A stretch of 64,000 nt of DNA from Platanthera guangdongensis (lineage: Eukaryota; Streptophyta; Magnoliopsida; Asparagales; Orchidaceae). The stretch covers positions 187,864,375 through 187,928,374 of the forward strand of contig CM077150.1 of assembly GCA_039583875.1 (NCBI GenBank), written 5' to 3'. The position numbers were made by a program, and so were the translations under genes. The notes under the pieces were generated by a model that was not told where the DNA came from, did no database searches, and saw only the letters and a list, made by a program, of their open reading frames with translations. Below are positions 1 to 9,807 of the stretch, piece by piece (the first letter of the stretch is position 1; every line of letters starts with the position of its first letter).

Positions 1-1
1 C

Positions 2-993
2 AAGCGCAGGACTGGTAAACTTACCGCTCTCATTGTGTATGTTGACGATATTGTTATCACAGGTGATGATGTTGAAGAAATCACGCTTCTAAAGAAAAAA
101 TTGGTCACTGAGTTTGAGGTAAAAGACCTGAGTGCTCTCAAATATTTCTTGGGCATTGAAGTGACAAGGTCCAAACAGAGGATCTTTATCTCTCAAAGAA
201 AGTATACTCTGGATCTCCTTGAGAAAACTGAGATGAGTGGCTGCAGGCCTGCAGACACCCCTATTGAAGCAAATCACCGAATAGGCCGTGACGATGGTGA
301 AGAGGTTGACGATATACCTGAGTTTCAGAGGCTTGTAAGAAGGTTGATCTACTTGGCTCATACCCGTCCAGATATAGCTTATGCTGTGTGAGTGTAATAA
401 GCCAGTTTATGCACGCTCCAAAGGCTCGTCATGCTGATGCTGCCAATAGAATTCTTCGGTACCTCAAGTCCTCACCAGGGAGTGGAGTCCTGTTTTCCTC
501 CAATTCATCCCTAAACATTGAGATATACACTGATGCGGATTGGGCCGGGTCTATAAATGATCGGCGGTCTACCTCGGGGTATTGTTTCCTGGTTGGTGGA
601 AACCTTGTTACCCGGCGGAGTAAAAAACATGTTGTGTCAAGATCTAGTGCTAAAGCAGAATTCCGTGCTATGGCCCATGGCGTGTGTGAAGGCCTCTGTC
701 TGCGATCGGTATTGAATGACCTGGGGCTTCTTAGAGATGAGCCCATTCAGTTGTATTGTGACAACAAGGATGTTATTAGCATCGCACACAATCCTGTCCA
801 GCATGATCGTACAAAGCATATTGAAGTGAACAGTCATTTCATCAAGGAAAACATTGAAAAGGGGCTTGTGTGTACTCCGTTCGTTCCATCGGATAGACAA
901 CTTGCTGACATTCTCACGAAAGGTTTAAGAGGAAGTATCTTCGGAAGTATGGTGGTCAAGTTAGGCATGATCAACATCTCACGCCCAACTTGA
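2..993 (+). pseudogene. Copia A pol 3' part: reverse transcriptase and RNase H, frameshifted
   Basis: This is the end of a Ty1/copia polyprotein that enters from the left window edge. The RT catalytic box YVDD is at about 47-58, followed by the conserved KDLSALKYFLGIEV stretch and RPDIAYAV. RNase H follows with DADWAG, the RSTSGYCF block, KAEF, CDNKD and the terminal TKHIEVNSHFIKE and LADILTKGL motifs. The frame is open from base 2 to 391 and resumes at 388-993. The break lies in GCTGTGTGAGTG, where one GT/TG dinucleotide seems to have been added, so this copy cannot make intact RT-RNase H. The polypurine tract and LTR follow directly. The family call is secure; the lineage within copia is not. 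Confidence 0.93.
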
Positions 994-1000
994 GGGGGAG
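991..1000 (+). other. Polypurine tract of copia A
   Basis: TGAGGGGGAG lies directly between the pol stop codon and the TGTTACAG start of the LTR. This is the usual position of the plus-strand primer of a copia element. Confidence 0.8.
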
Positions 1001-1185
1001 TGTTACAGTATCGTATTTATTTGAATGGATTATATCTTTGTATTGGTAGGTCCACCTCTATATAAAGAGGGGACAAGCCTCATTGTAATTATATTGTAAG
1101 TCATTCAACACAATGTAATCCCTCGTTGTGTAGGTCATTGTGTTGACTCACGTGTAATCTCTCTATTGGGATGTATTTTTATCTC
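1001..1185 (+). repeat. 3' LTR of copia A (short; right end approximate)
   Basis: The LTR starts TGTTACAGTA next to the polypurine tract. A TATA box (CTATATAAAG, about 1057-1066) is followed by AATGTAAT-type signals. The right end is not fixed: a CA at about 1184-1185 (TATCTCA) is plausible. The matching 5' LTR lies outside the window, so neither end can be checked by comparison. Confidence 0.6.
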
Positions 1186-1189
1186 AAGT

Positions 1190-2596
1190 GCATTAGAAGG
1201 ATCAAGGAAGGACAGGAAGTGGAATTTAGAACAGGAATTTTACCCAAGTAAAATCCGTCGAGTATCGTAAGGGATATTCGTCGAATTCGTCGAGTATACT
1301 AGTTGATACTCGCTGAATTCGTCGTGTATACCTACTGGCACTCGTCGAATTATTCGTATTGTACTTAGGGTAAAATCACTGACAGTTGGAAAATCGGTCA
1401 AGTAAAAATCGTCGAGTATCATCGTGTATACTCGTCGAATTCGTCGAATGTATCCTTCGATACTCGCCGAATTCGGCGAATATACATGTCGATACATGCC
1501 GAATTCGTCGAGTCATTTCAACTTTACTTCTCTGGATTTTCTAAGTCAGATTCGTCGAATATCACTTAGTTAGGCGTCGAATGCGTCGAGTATACTAGCC
1601 GACACTTGTCGAATTCGTCGAGTATGCTAACCGATACTCGTCGAATTTGTCGAGTGATTCTTCTGTTTGACGTCGAGTGTTAAGTTCAATCGGGCTGAAT
1701 TTCTCCAAGTAAAATTCGTCGATATTTATTGTTGTTCGGCGAGTATCCTCAACTATACTCGACGATACTCGGCGAATATTACTTAGGGTTATTTTCTTCT
1801 GCTTTTCAAATTCCGGCTCGGGTTGAGCAGTACGCCATGCACAGTAATCTGCGACTTTTCCGGCGTATAATAATTATTCTAGCCGTTGCAAAGGAAGATC
1901 CCTATATATATTTAGGGTGGATTATTCTTCAACCCTAATCGTGCTAATCGTGCTCATTCCAAGAACATTCCCGATCAAGAAAGTACCGCCGGCTTCCGTA
2001 CGTATCTCGCGACTTCCGTTCGGCCGACAAGTTCCACGATTCGTTCGTCTTGAAGCAATCGACTGGATCGTTGTTCTCCAAAGTTTCTGATTCTCTCAGA
2101 TCTAGTCGATTCGTGATCAAAGTCTTCAAAGCTTTCAGATCTTTTGTGTTCTCCAAGTTATTCAAGTTCAACCTTTTCAAAGAACGACGGAGTGAAGACT
2201 TAGATCTAAATAGGATTACTTGTAATCTTTGTTTTTCTCGTGTAAATCTTTATTTACATTTGTAGGAGGCTTTCCCTCCGAGTTGTAGATCCGTGTTTGG
2301 ATCGAGTTGTAGGAGAGGCCGTTCTCCGAGTGGTGGGAGCGTTGTCTCCGAGTTGTAGGAGTTGAGGCTCTGAGGTGCAAGATTTGTTGAAATCTGAGAA
2401 AGGTGAAGTAGCCGAATCTAGCCCTTTGTGGTAGATAGGCGAGGCGGGACAATGAACGTACCAAACTCAGGAAACCACTATAGATCTCTGTGTTCTGTGT
2501 GCGTTTATTTTTAAATTAATTTTATTCCGCGAAAAGACACATACATCACTTATTCGCCCCCGTCTAGGTGATTTAGGTAGACACTAGATACTTTCA
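1190..2596 (+). repeat. Copia-type LTR, probably solo; left end uncertain
   Basis: The right end, CGCCCCCGTCTAGGTG followed by ACTTTCA, resembles the end of the copia I LTR at 62655-62694 (CCCCCCTCTAGAG then CACTTTCA). No primer binding site follows, so this is a solo or truncated LTR. A TATA box (CCTATATATATTT) is at 1901-1913 on the plus strand, placing U3 before it. In the 3' half, CCGAGTTGTAGGAG-like phrases recur at 2277-2360. I could not find a convincing TG start or 5-bp TSD. Confidence 0.55.
1255..1770 (+). repeat. CGTCGA-rich U3 array
   Basis: The U3 part of this LTR is crowded with CGTCGAATTCGTCGAGTAT-like phrases in imperfect repetition, alternating with CGATACTCG. Many are CpG-rich near-palindromes. 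The repetition is by motif, not by one fixed period. Comparable arrays sit in the U3 regions of copia D and copia I. Confidence 0.8.
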
Positions 2597-3796
2597 ACAT
2601 CCATTATTAGCCATAAGCACAACCTAAAAATTAACTAACGGATAATTATTTGGATACATAGTTTTGACATAATAAACAACTGAACTAACAACATATATAC
2701 ATATGTTAAATGACCATAAGTAAGAGGAATGTTATCACTTACCGGAAAAATTGATGCCCAATTTCCCTATCCAGCTTCATGTATACTCCCAGATCATTAT
2801 AGATTAAATATGCCAAACGTTTACATGTAAATAAAAAGATCAAAAGATCGAAAATAAGAAGAATTTATAATTACGGATGATCCCAATCAAAGCACATCAA
2901 AATCAAGAAACTCATCCCTCTTAGATGCAGATAGGGCTCAAACCTTTAAACAAAACTTTAAATTTATATAATCAACGCTCATAGGAGAGGCAACAAACTT
3001 AAAGAAATGGTTGCCTCAGATTAAGAAGAAATGGTTGCCTCTGATTAAGAAGAAAATCGCAGGTTCGTATTCAAAGAAATTTCAAACATCTCAACACATT
3101 ATTAGTTTAACTTTGATCATAATCAAATCTGGTCTAATTTTCGGGCAACTTTTAATCTTTAGATGAACTAAACGGCTTTAATCTTAACTAATTAAACACA
3201 TTTTTCAGCTCCATAGCAACAAAAAAATATGTTCAGATTTCTTCAAAAACATCACCTGGAGGATAACTGTCGGGGAAGTGATGGGAGCAATAGATGAGCG
3301 AAGAATTACAGAGAAGATTGACAGTCATAAATTTTCCATTAAGCAGAATGGAGTTTGAGATCTTGAGATCTAGATTAAGATCCATGAAGGTTGCAGATCT
3401 GCAAGCAATTTGATTTTGGGAGGAGTTCGCCGCTCTTGGAAAACCCCGAAGGAGGAGATTGTTTGCTGATCTTGTTCCCCCTCTTGCAGTGGAGGAGATG
3501 GTGGTTGGCGGGATGCCCTAGGAATGAAACTCTTTTGCTTGGAGATGGATGTGCAAAAGGGATGCTCCAAGGAAGAATAAGGAAGTGCGAGAAGAGGGTG
3601 TTGGTCGAGGAGCGATATCCTGGAGTTTAGGAATGTGAAACATGCATTTTGAGATGCGCTGGAGAATGGGAGAAGACCGAATTGATCTGGTGATTTAAAT
3701 TTTTTGAAAAAACCAGCGAAATAATTGTGGCAATAAATTCGAAAAATAGGGGTATAGGTGGCATTATGAATGTTGCACCGAAGGGTGTTTTATATT
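2597..3796. other. AT-rich interval, possible minus-strand gene fragment
   Basis: No recognisable gene. On the minus strand, about 2743-2840 could be an exon end: the frame reads YNDLGVYMKLDREIGHQFF up to a GT donor (GTAAGTGATAAC) at 2742. A further minus frame at 3370-3570 starts MEHPFCTSISKQK and is Pro/Ser-rich, but matches nothing I know. These could be pieces of one host gene or chance open frames. Confidence 0.2.
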
Positions 3797-3959
3797 TATA
3801 ATATAGTGTGTGTGTGTGTGTGTTTATTGCATGAATTTTGATGGCTTCTCATTACGTAGTTTATTATTACAAAGATTGCCCTTTTTTGATAACTCCATAT
3901 GAGATACATGCTGAAGTAGGCAATGGGTTGTACTGCTTGCATCAATACTGCGCCGATAC
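3797..3959 (-). pseudogene. Gypsy B RNase H fragment, distal to the hAT insertion
   Basis: The minus-strand frame reads TGIGAVLMQ...QPIAYFS, the start of gypsy RNase H (normally DASxxGIGAVLMQ...PIAYFSK). The first catalytic Asp region lies across the hAT insertion site, whose other half is at 6214. The fragment ends in the microsatellite at about 3810. Confidence 0.8.
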
Positions 3960-4199
3960 CAGTGTTGTGGATATCGGCCGACATGTCCGACATGTCGGCC
4001 GACATGTAGGTTTGGGAGCAAAAACGCAACGACACCGTTGTAGATTTTGAATGTGGTGTTTTGAAAAAAATGGGCCGACATTAACCGACATGCCGGCCCC
4101 AAAAAACGGCCGACACAGCCGTTTTTAATTAATTTAAATATTTAATTATTTATTATTTAACATTGTTAACATCTTCCGCTATTTTAAATTCCCGACTCC

Positions 4200-4645
4200 G
4201 CTCATTTCATTTCCTTTCATCGCTCTGCCGTTGTTCTCCCTGTCGCTCCTGGTTCTCTGGTTCTCCGGTGATCTCTAGCTCGCTGGTGCTCTCCCTCTCT
4301 CGCGCGTTGTCGACACTTTATTTCTCTGGTGCTCTCCGTCTCTCAAACGCTGTCGACACTTTATTTTTCTGGTTCTATGGTCCTCTCCCTCTCTGGTTCT
4401 CTGGTGCTCTCCCTATCTGGTTCTCTCCCTCTCTCACGCGATGTCGGCGCTCTATCTGGTTCTCTAGTCTCTCCCTCTATGGTTCTTTTGTGCTTTCCCT
4501 CTCTCTGGTTCTCTGGTACTCTCCCTCTCTCTGGCTTTCCGGTGCGCTCCCTCTCTCCGGTTCTCTGTGGCTCTCTGGTGCTCTCTAGATATCTGGTTAT
4601 GTGGTTCTTTAGTGCTCTCTAGCTCGCTGGTGCTCTCCTCTCTCT
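4200..4645. repeat. CT-rich repetitive leader of hAT 1
   Basis: Imperfect repeats of GGTTCTCTGGTGCTCTCCCTCTCT. The open frames here (4163-4622) are Ser/Leu-rich translations of the simple repeat, not genes. A comparable CT-rich leader precedes the transposase of hAT 2 (24600-24710). Confidence 0.7.
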
Positions 4646-4699
4646 CGTGCGTTGGTGCTTTCTTCTCCCTACCTCTCCCTCAATTAATATTTGTTGCAA

Positions 4700-4945
4700 T
4701 GCTGCCTTGTAGGTTGTTGCCTTATTAATTGTTGCATGTTGCCTTATTAGTTGTCGCCTTATTGGCCGGCTGCCTTGTGGATTGTTGCCTTATTAGTTGC
4801 TGCATGTTGTCTTATTAGTTGCTGCATTATAGGTTGGCTGCCTTGTGGGTTGTTTCCTTAGTAGTTGCTGTATGTTGCCTTATTAGTTGTTGCCTTATAG
4901 GCCGGTTGCCTTGTGGGTTGTTGCCTTATTAGTTGCTGTCTTATT
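4700..4945. repeat. 68-bp tandem repeat (TTGCCTTATTAG-rich)
   Basis: Units begin at about 4764, 4832 and 4900 (GGCCGGCTGCCTTGTGG or GGTTGGCTGCCTTGTGG), with degenerate TTGCCTTATTAG phrases before them. The array lies between the CT-rich leader and the transposase start, probably in an intron or 5' UTR. Confidence 0.75.
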
Positions 4946-5361
4946 TTTATTTGGCTTATTTATTAGTCAACAAATGATTTGAAATGTCCCTATAATTAGT
5001 TATTTATTCAACTTCATTTTGCAATCAATGATGAATATATACGTGTTATTGCCTTATTAATTGTTGTTTTGTGTCTTTTGATAAATAAAATGTGGGATGC
5101 TTTTAAAGTTTGAATGATACGAGACTGAAGATCCTTTTGTTGGATATTTTGAAAGTTTGAATGATAGTTATAAATTTGTATACTATTATACTACTGATGA
5201 TGCAAAATGTTGTCGAATAAATAAAATGTTACATGAATAATAGTAAATGTGACTGAAGATCTGACGATCTAATGAAGTTATGAGATTTTTTTTGATGTTT
5301 TTTTCAACTAATAATTTTCTTGTGATAGTCATATCTTACTTTAATTTCTTGCCTTATTAGA

Positions 5362-6012
5362 ATGACTTCTTCTGCTGGATCAAGTGAGATTCCCATATCA
5401 CTGGTACCAACCGGTAGAGATTCTTTCTGGGCATTTGGTGAGAAGTTGGTTGCAAACGACACCAACCAAATCAAATGCAACTACTGCAAGCAGACAATGA
5501 ATGGTGGAATTACACGTTTCAAGCATCACTTGGCTGTGTGGAAGGGTAATGTTAAGTCATGCCCTAAGGTTCCCGCCGACGTTAAGGCGAAGGCAGAGTC
5601 GGCCCTAAACTCGAATTTGAAGAGTAAGAGAGCTAAGAGTGCAAAGTTCGTTGCAACCTTGAATTGGGTGGTTGTTGGAGAAGCCCATGATGATGAATTA
5701 GAGGAGACTGCCATACGTAGGAGCACATGTTCTAAGGGTCCAATGAACCAATTTGTTCATTCAGCTGCCGAGTCTAGCAAGGGGAAAGATTCCCAACAGA
5801 GCACGATAAAGACTAAGTATAAAAAGAAAGCCAGAGAAGATGCTTCGGTATACATATGTAGATGGGCATATGAAAATGGGATCCCGTTTAATGTCATATG
5901 TAATTCCTCATTCCAGCAAATGACTCATGCTATTGGATTATGCGGACCTGGAATTTTAAATTCCATATGTAATTCCTCCTTTAAAGTGTTGTATGTTAAA
6001 TGTTACATATAA
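5362..6012 (+). pseudogene. hAT transposase N-terminal part with BED zinc finger, truncated
   Basis: The frame opens ATG ACT TCT TCT just after a TTATTAG that could be a splice acceptor. Residues about 20-75 carry a BED-type zinc finger: FWAFGEKL, CNYCKQ, then FKHHL and a final Cys (KSC). At about 175-205 the hAT phrase YENGIPFNVICNSSFQQM and IGLCGPG follows, normally just before the catalytic region. The protein stops at 216 residues, whereas autonomous hAT transposases have roughly 600-800. The RNase-H-like core and the dimerisation domain are missing, so this is a deletion derivative. Confidence 0.88.
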
Positions 6013-6213
6013 CTTTTAATATTTAAAAGTTCAATAGATTGTAAAATAGATAGTACTGTGAAATGTATAAAAAATAATATTTAATTACATCTATAATTAA
6101 TTAAATATTAAAATCCGATATATGAAGTATCTCCGATATATCCCCCGATATGTAAAAAACCGACATGAAAACCCAAATCGACGTGTCCCCGACATCCGAC
6201 ATCTGCAACATTG

Positions 6214-7136
6214 GCCGATAGTCAAGCCATAAGCGTCACACTCAACCACGGACGTCTGTGAAAGTCTTGCATAACTAACACAGGAGCGGTGCTCAGAGCC
6301 CGCTGCAGGATCTGGAAGGCCATGGCCGTCGTCGTCCTTTGAAAACTGTCGATCTCTGACTTCTTCAACATGCTGGAGAGTGGTTTGACAATTGATGAAC
6401 TAGCGATAATACCCTGTGAGACCCAGGAACCCACAAACGTCGCAGAGTGATGTAGGTGCAGAACACTGAAGGACGGCTTGAACCTTGTCCGGGTTCCTAG
6501 CCACGCCATATGCGGAAATGATGTGCCCCAAGTAATTTCCATCTGACCGAAAACACACTTCTTGGGGTTCACCTGAAAGGAGTGCTCTAGGAGAGTGGTG
6601 AGAGTCCCGAATATGATCAAGATGGTTCTGCCAAGATGAAACCAAGATATACCTGAGTCGAGCTTGTCAGAATAGATCATTCATGGTGACCTGAAAAGTG
6701 GCAAGAGCATTTGTCAAGCTGAAGGACATGACAAGGAACTCATAATGGACGTCGTGCGTGCAAGAAACCGTCGTGGGAATATCCTCCTCCCTGGCCTGAA
6801 TCTGTTGGTAACCCGCACGAAGGTCCAATTTCGAGAAATAGGTGGCCCCTCGTAACTCGTCCAATAACTCTTCAATGACTAAAATAAGATACTTATCCGG
6901 AATCTTGACCTTATTGAGTTCTCGGTATTCCACACAAAAGCGTTAACTGTCGTCCTTCTTGCGGTCCAGGAGGGATGGGCTCGAAAAAGGACTAACGTTG
7001 GGGCGAATGATGCCAGCGGATAGCATATCGCCTAGCGGTGTCTCTATCTCATCCTTCTGCACATGGCCGTATTAGTACGGTCGAACTGATATGAAGGAAA
7101 CACCCACTGCAAGGAGATACGGTGATCTGTCTTGGC
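6214..7136 (-). pseudogene. Gypsy B RT segment, copy nearer RNase H, decayed
   Basis: Minus-strand frames include [37 protein letters not shown] (palm start) and LLEHSFQVNPKKCVFGQMEI (after the catalytic box), then HHSATFVGSWVSQGI and VLVMQDFHRRPW leading to RNase H. Compared with its partner at 7137-7805, this copy lacks about 28 bases exactly around the catalytic FFDD (between about 6620 and 6650), so it could not encode working RT even without the other frameshifts. Confidence 0.85.
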
Positions 7137-7805
7137 CCCTAGACATGCCATGTGCGGAAATGGTGTGCCCCAAGTAGCTAATTTCCATCTTATCGAAAAC
7201 GCACTTCTTGAGGTTCACCTGAAAGGAATGCTCCAGGAGTGTGGCGAGAGTTGCCCGGATATGATCAAGATGGCCCTGCCAAAATGAACTATAAATCAGG
7301 ATGTCATCAAAGAAAACCAAGACATACTTGTGTTGGGCCAGTCAGAATAGATCATTCATGGTGGTCTGAAATGTGGCAAGAGCATTGTCAAGCCGAAGGG
7401 CATGACAAGGAACTCATAGTGGTCGTCGTGCATGTGAAAAGCCCTCTTTAGAATATCCTCCTCCCTGAGCCGAATCTGATGGTAACCCGCACGAAGGTCC
7501 AATTTTCAGGAATACGCGGCCCCTCGTAACTCGTCTAATAACTCTTGAATGACTGGAATATGATACTTGTCCAGAATCGTGACCTTATTGAGTTCTCAAT
7601 TGTTCACACAAAGTGCCAACTATCGTCCTTGCGGTCCAGGAGGATAGGGCTCGGGAAAGGACTAGCGTTGGGGCTGAATGATGCATGCGGATAGCGTATC
7701 GCCTACCAGTGTCTCTATCTCATCCTTCTACGCATGGTCGTATTAGTACGATCGAACTGATATGGAGGAAACACTCCAAGGAGATACAGTGAGTTGTCGA
7801 CCTAG
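7137..7805 (-). pseudogene. Gypsy B RT segment, second (5') tandem copy
   Basis: The same RT region again, in direct orientation and about 640-670 bases away. It contains VFFDDILIYSSFWQGHLDHI with the catalytic DD intact and LLEHSFQVNLKKCVFDKMEISYLGHTISAHG. The part before the catalytic box, with the primer-grip-like stretch, is frameshifted. The junction with the other copy lies at about 7130-7145. It is followed upstream on the minus strand by the protease. Confidence 0.85.
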
Positions 7806-7849
7806 ATGGGGGAATGCATGTTGTGTCGGCTAAGACTTCCAAAAAAGGT

Positions 7850-8434
7850 TTAAAATATCCTACAGTATAGGGGAAGTCCCCCCTGCTTCACCACATTCCA
7901 TAAGGAGGTCACCCAATCCACATCAATAGATTTCTGAAGGGACCTCATGGAGATAGATTGGCGAAGTAAAGCTGAATCGCCTTTTAGCAAGCAAGGCGTC
8001 CCCTCTCGAAGGAAGCTCATGGTCATGCGGTACCAATTCATGTTGACATCACCGAGGGTGCGAAGCCAAGCTACGCCAAGAGTAACATCCACCCCGCCCA
8101 AAGAGAATGCGTAGAAGTATGTCTGAAATGGGCAGTGGCCAATGGTGAGAGTGATAGCCAAGTAAAGGCCACCAGTTTCCCGATGCTGACCATCTTTTAA
8201 GCACTCCGACAAGCGATCAACGGCCTGCACAAGCAACATCAGCCGATCCTCCAGGCGCCGGGGAATAAAATTTTGGATCGCCCTGCTATCAATCATCACG
8301 ACGACGGAGAGCCACTGAAGCGTCCCCTGAAGCTTCATTGTCTGATAGCCCGGGAACTCACCGATGGTGAACAACGGAAGGTCCAAATGGTGGAAAGTGG
8401 CAGCTGGGGGTCGTGTCCATCTCAAGGGCCTCAA
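7850..8434 (-). pseudogene. Gypsy B aspartic protease region (active site mutated)
   Basis: A retropepsin-like domain of a gypsy polyprotein. Typical landmarks are VVVMIDSRAIQNFI (normally DSGA in this position), then VDVTLGVAWLRTLGDV and MTMSF. The active-site DSG reads DSR, so catalysis is lost. About 194 residues are open on the minus strand. It lies between the gag remnant and the RT copies, the normal gag-PR-RT order. Confidence 0.85.
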
Positions 8435-8437
8435 AAT

Positions 8438-9004
8438 CTACAAGAGTAACCTGATTTCTTCTCGCCAATGAGGATTTGAAGGTCCTTCAACACAGCCCCT
8501 TGGTACGTAGATTGTGGTATTCCTGATTGGAGAGTCGGGGTGGGTTATCGGACTAGGAAGATGTGGCGGTGGTGTGGCCGGGGCTCGGGGGTGTCTCCAA
8601 CTGTGGGGGACAGTAGGCCGTGGCAAGGCGGTTGGCCGGGCACGACGGAATCACTTTGGGTGGCCTACCCGTGCCCATGGACCTAGCCTGAAAATCCGCT
8701 TCGACCAAGCGGGCAAAATTTCCTCGGCGATTGACGACAGGTGGTGGGTGCGGATACGGACTCAGATATGTGGAAGAAGTTCATGCATGAAGAAGTTGAG
8801 GTAGTGGTCCGACAGAAGGCCCGACACATGCGTAGAGAGGACAATTAACTCATCAATGTAATCATCAAGGGATCCCGTCTGGCGGACGCTGCAGAGACGC
8901 TCCACCGCGAGCCCGAGTAACGATTGTCATAACGACGACGAGCTCCTGTTGGAGATTCGACCAAGACATAGCCGGTTTGGATTGACGTAGGCTCGTAGCC
9001 AACG
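8438..9004 (-). pseudogene. Gypsy B gag remnant
   Basis: The best piece is about 8760-8905, where the minus strand reads RLCSVRQTGSLDDYIDE followed by HVSGLLSDHYLNFF, typical of the Retrotrans_gag domain of chromovirus-like gypsies. The zinc knuckle and the start are not recoverable. A Pro-rich frame at 8438-8626 may be part of the gag linker. Confidence 0.7.
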
Positions 9005-9018
9005 CAGGCCCGACCAAA
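9005..9018 (-). other. Primer binding region of gypsy B (degenerate)
   Basis: The minus strand reads TTTGGTCGGGCC just inside the LTR end. TTTGGT is the usual start of a TGGTATCAGAG-type initiator-Met tRNA site in plant gypsies; the rest has diverged. Confidence 0.5.
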
Positions 9019-9022
9019 TTTT

Positions 9023-9356
9023 TTACGTGAGAGGAAAAGAGAGAGAAAGGGGGAGAGGAGAAATTAGGAAAAATATAACAAAGAAGTCAAATATTTCATC
9101 CCACTTCCAATATGCCTTAAAATACAACAGCTAACGGCTTATATAGTTGTCGTGCTCAAAGTGCATAGAAAAACAAGTAACGTAACCCGATAGATTCAGT
9201 TAAGTCAACACGTTACTAGCACGATGCTCGCGACGTCCATACACTTGCCACAATGGCAGACGCCCTTCGCCTTTCTCCACTTCGTCGGTATCCGTAACAA
9301 AAAAACACGTAAGTCGCGATGACTTGCTCAATACACGATCACTTCTCCTTTTAACA
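9023..9356 (-). repeat. 5' LTR of gypsy B
   Basis: On the minus strand it starts TGTTAAAAGGAG (9356) and ends near CTCTCACGTAA, beside the primer binding region. It contains GCCGTTAGCTG and a TATATAAG box at about 9138-9145. No second LTR is present for comparison. Confidence 0.65.
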
Positions 9357-9362
9357 TACTAA

Positions 9363-9807
9363 GGCTCTGTTTGGGACAGCTCTGGCGGATTGAAAAGCTG
9401 CTGTCCGGATAGAGCTGTTTTAAAATAGATCTCTGGGGAGCAGTTTTGAAAAGCTGCAGAGTGTTTGGGTGTTCTGTGCAGAAGTGCGCTCGGAATCGCC
9501 GGAGGAAGGACGTCGGGGGCTCGGAATCGCCGGAGGAAGGCCACCCGGGGCTCGGAATCGCCGGAGGAAGGCCGTCCGGCCTCTAAGCATGTTCCAACTG
9601 AAGAAACCATTAGATTTCCAAAACCTGTGAGAGAGAAAGCTATTTTGCAGGAGCAGAAGCTGGGGGGGAGAAGATTTCTGAAAAGCTGCAAAACTGCTCC
9701 AGATTTTTGAAAAGCTCTTCACAGGGAGCTGTTCCAAACACATATAAAGCAGCTCTGGCGGCTGGAATAGAGATTTTCCAGCCGCCAGAGCTGCGCCAAA
9801 CAGACCC
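9363..9807. mobile_element. Tourist-like (PIF/Harbinger) MITE, 445 bp, TAA target duplication
   Basis: The left terminus GGCTCTGTTTGGGACAGC and the reverse complement of the right terminus GGGTCTGTTTGGCGCAGC differ at two positions, and the inverted match continues through CTCTGGCGG. TAA flanks both sides (9360-9362 and 9808-9810), matching the 3-bp TWA duplication of PIF/Harbinger elements. There is no transposase. It sits 6 bases outside the gypsy B LTR. The open frames inside come from repeats. Confidence 0.85.
9488..9580. repeat. 31-bp tandem repeat inside the MITE, three copies
   Basis: Units start at 9488, 9519 and 9550, each beginning GCTCGGAATCGCCGGAGGAA. The last third varies (GACGTCGGG, GCCACCCGGG, GCCGTCCGG). 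Confidence 0.9.

Larger units (their letters stand above)
3960..6213 (+). mobile_element. hAT DNA transposon 1 with TIRs and 8-bp TSD
   Basis: The left end CAGTGTTGTGGATATCGG pairs with the reverse complement of the right end, CAATGTTGCAGATGTCGG (14 of 18 identical). The flanking octamers are GCCGATAC (3952-3959) and GCCGATAG (6214-6221), an 8-bp target duplication with one mismatch, as expected for hAT. Subterminal CCGACATG/CCGATAT motifs are dense at both ends (3975-4110 and 6110-6205) and are probably transposase binding sites. Inside are a CT-rich leader, a 68-bp tandem repeat and a truncated transposase frame. The element inserted into gypsy B RNase H. Confidence 0.9.
3797..9356 (-). mobile_element. 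Ty3/gypsy element B (chromovirus-like), minus strand, interrupted by an hAT
   Basis: Read on the minus strand: LTR (9356 down to about 9023), primer-binding region, gag remnant, aspartic protease, two tandem copies of an RT segment, then RNase H, which is cut at 6214 and resumes at 3959 after the hAT insertion. The left end dissolves near a (GT)n run at about 3810; the rest of RNase H, the integrase and the other LTR are absent. Many stops and frameshifts make it inactive. The protease LGVAWLRTLG and gag LDDYID motifs suggest a chromovirus-like gypsy. Confidence 0.85.

Noticed and set aside
4163..4622. Two overlapping Ser/Leu-rich frames
   Set aside because: They translate a CT-rich imperfect repeat in the hAT leader; residue content follows the repeat in each frame.
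9359..9743. Open frames on both strands in the MITE
   Set aside because: They lie wholly within the 445-bp MITE and its 31-bp repeats, with no protein-like conservation.
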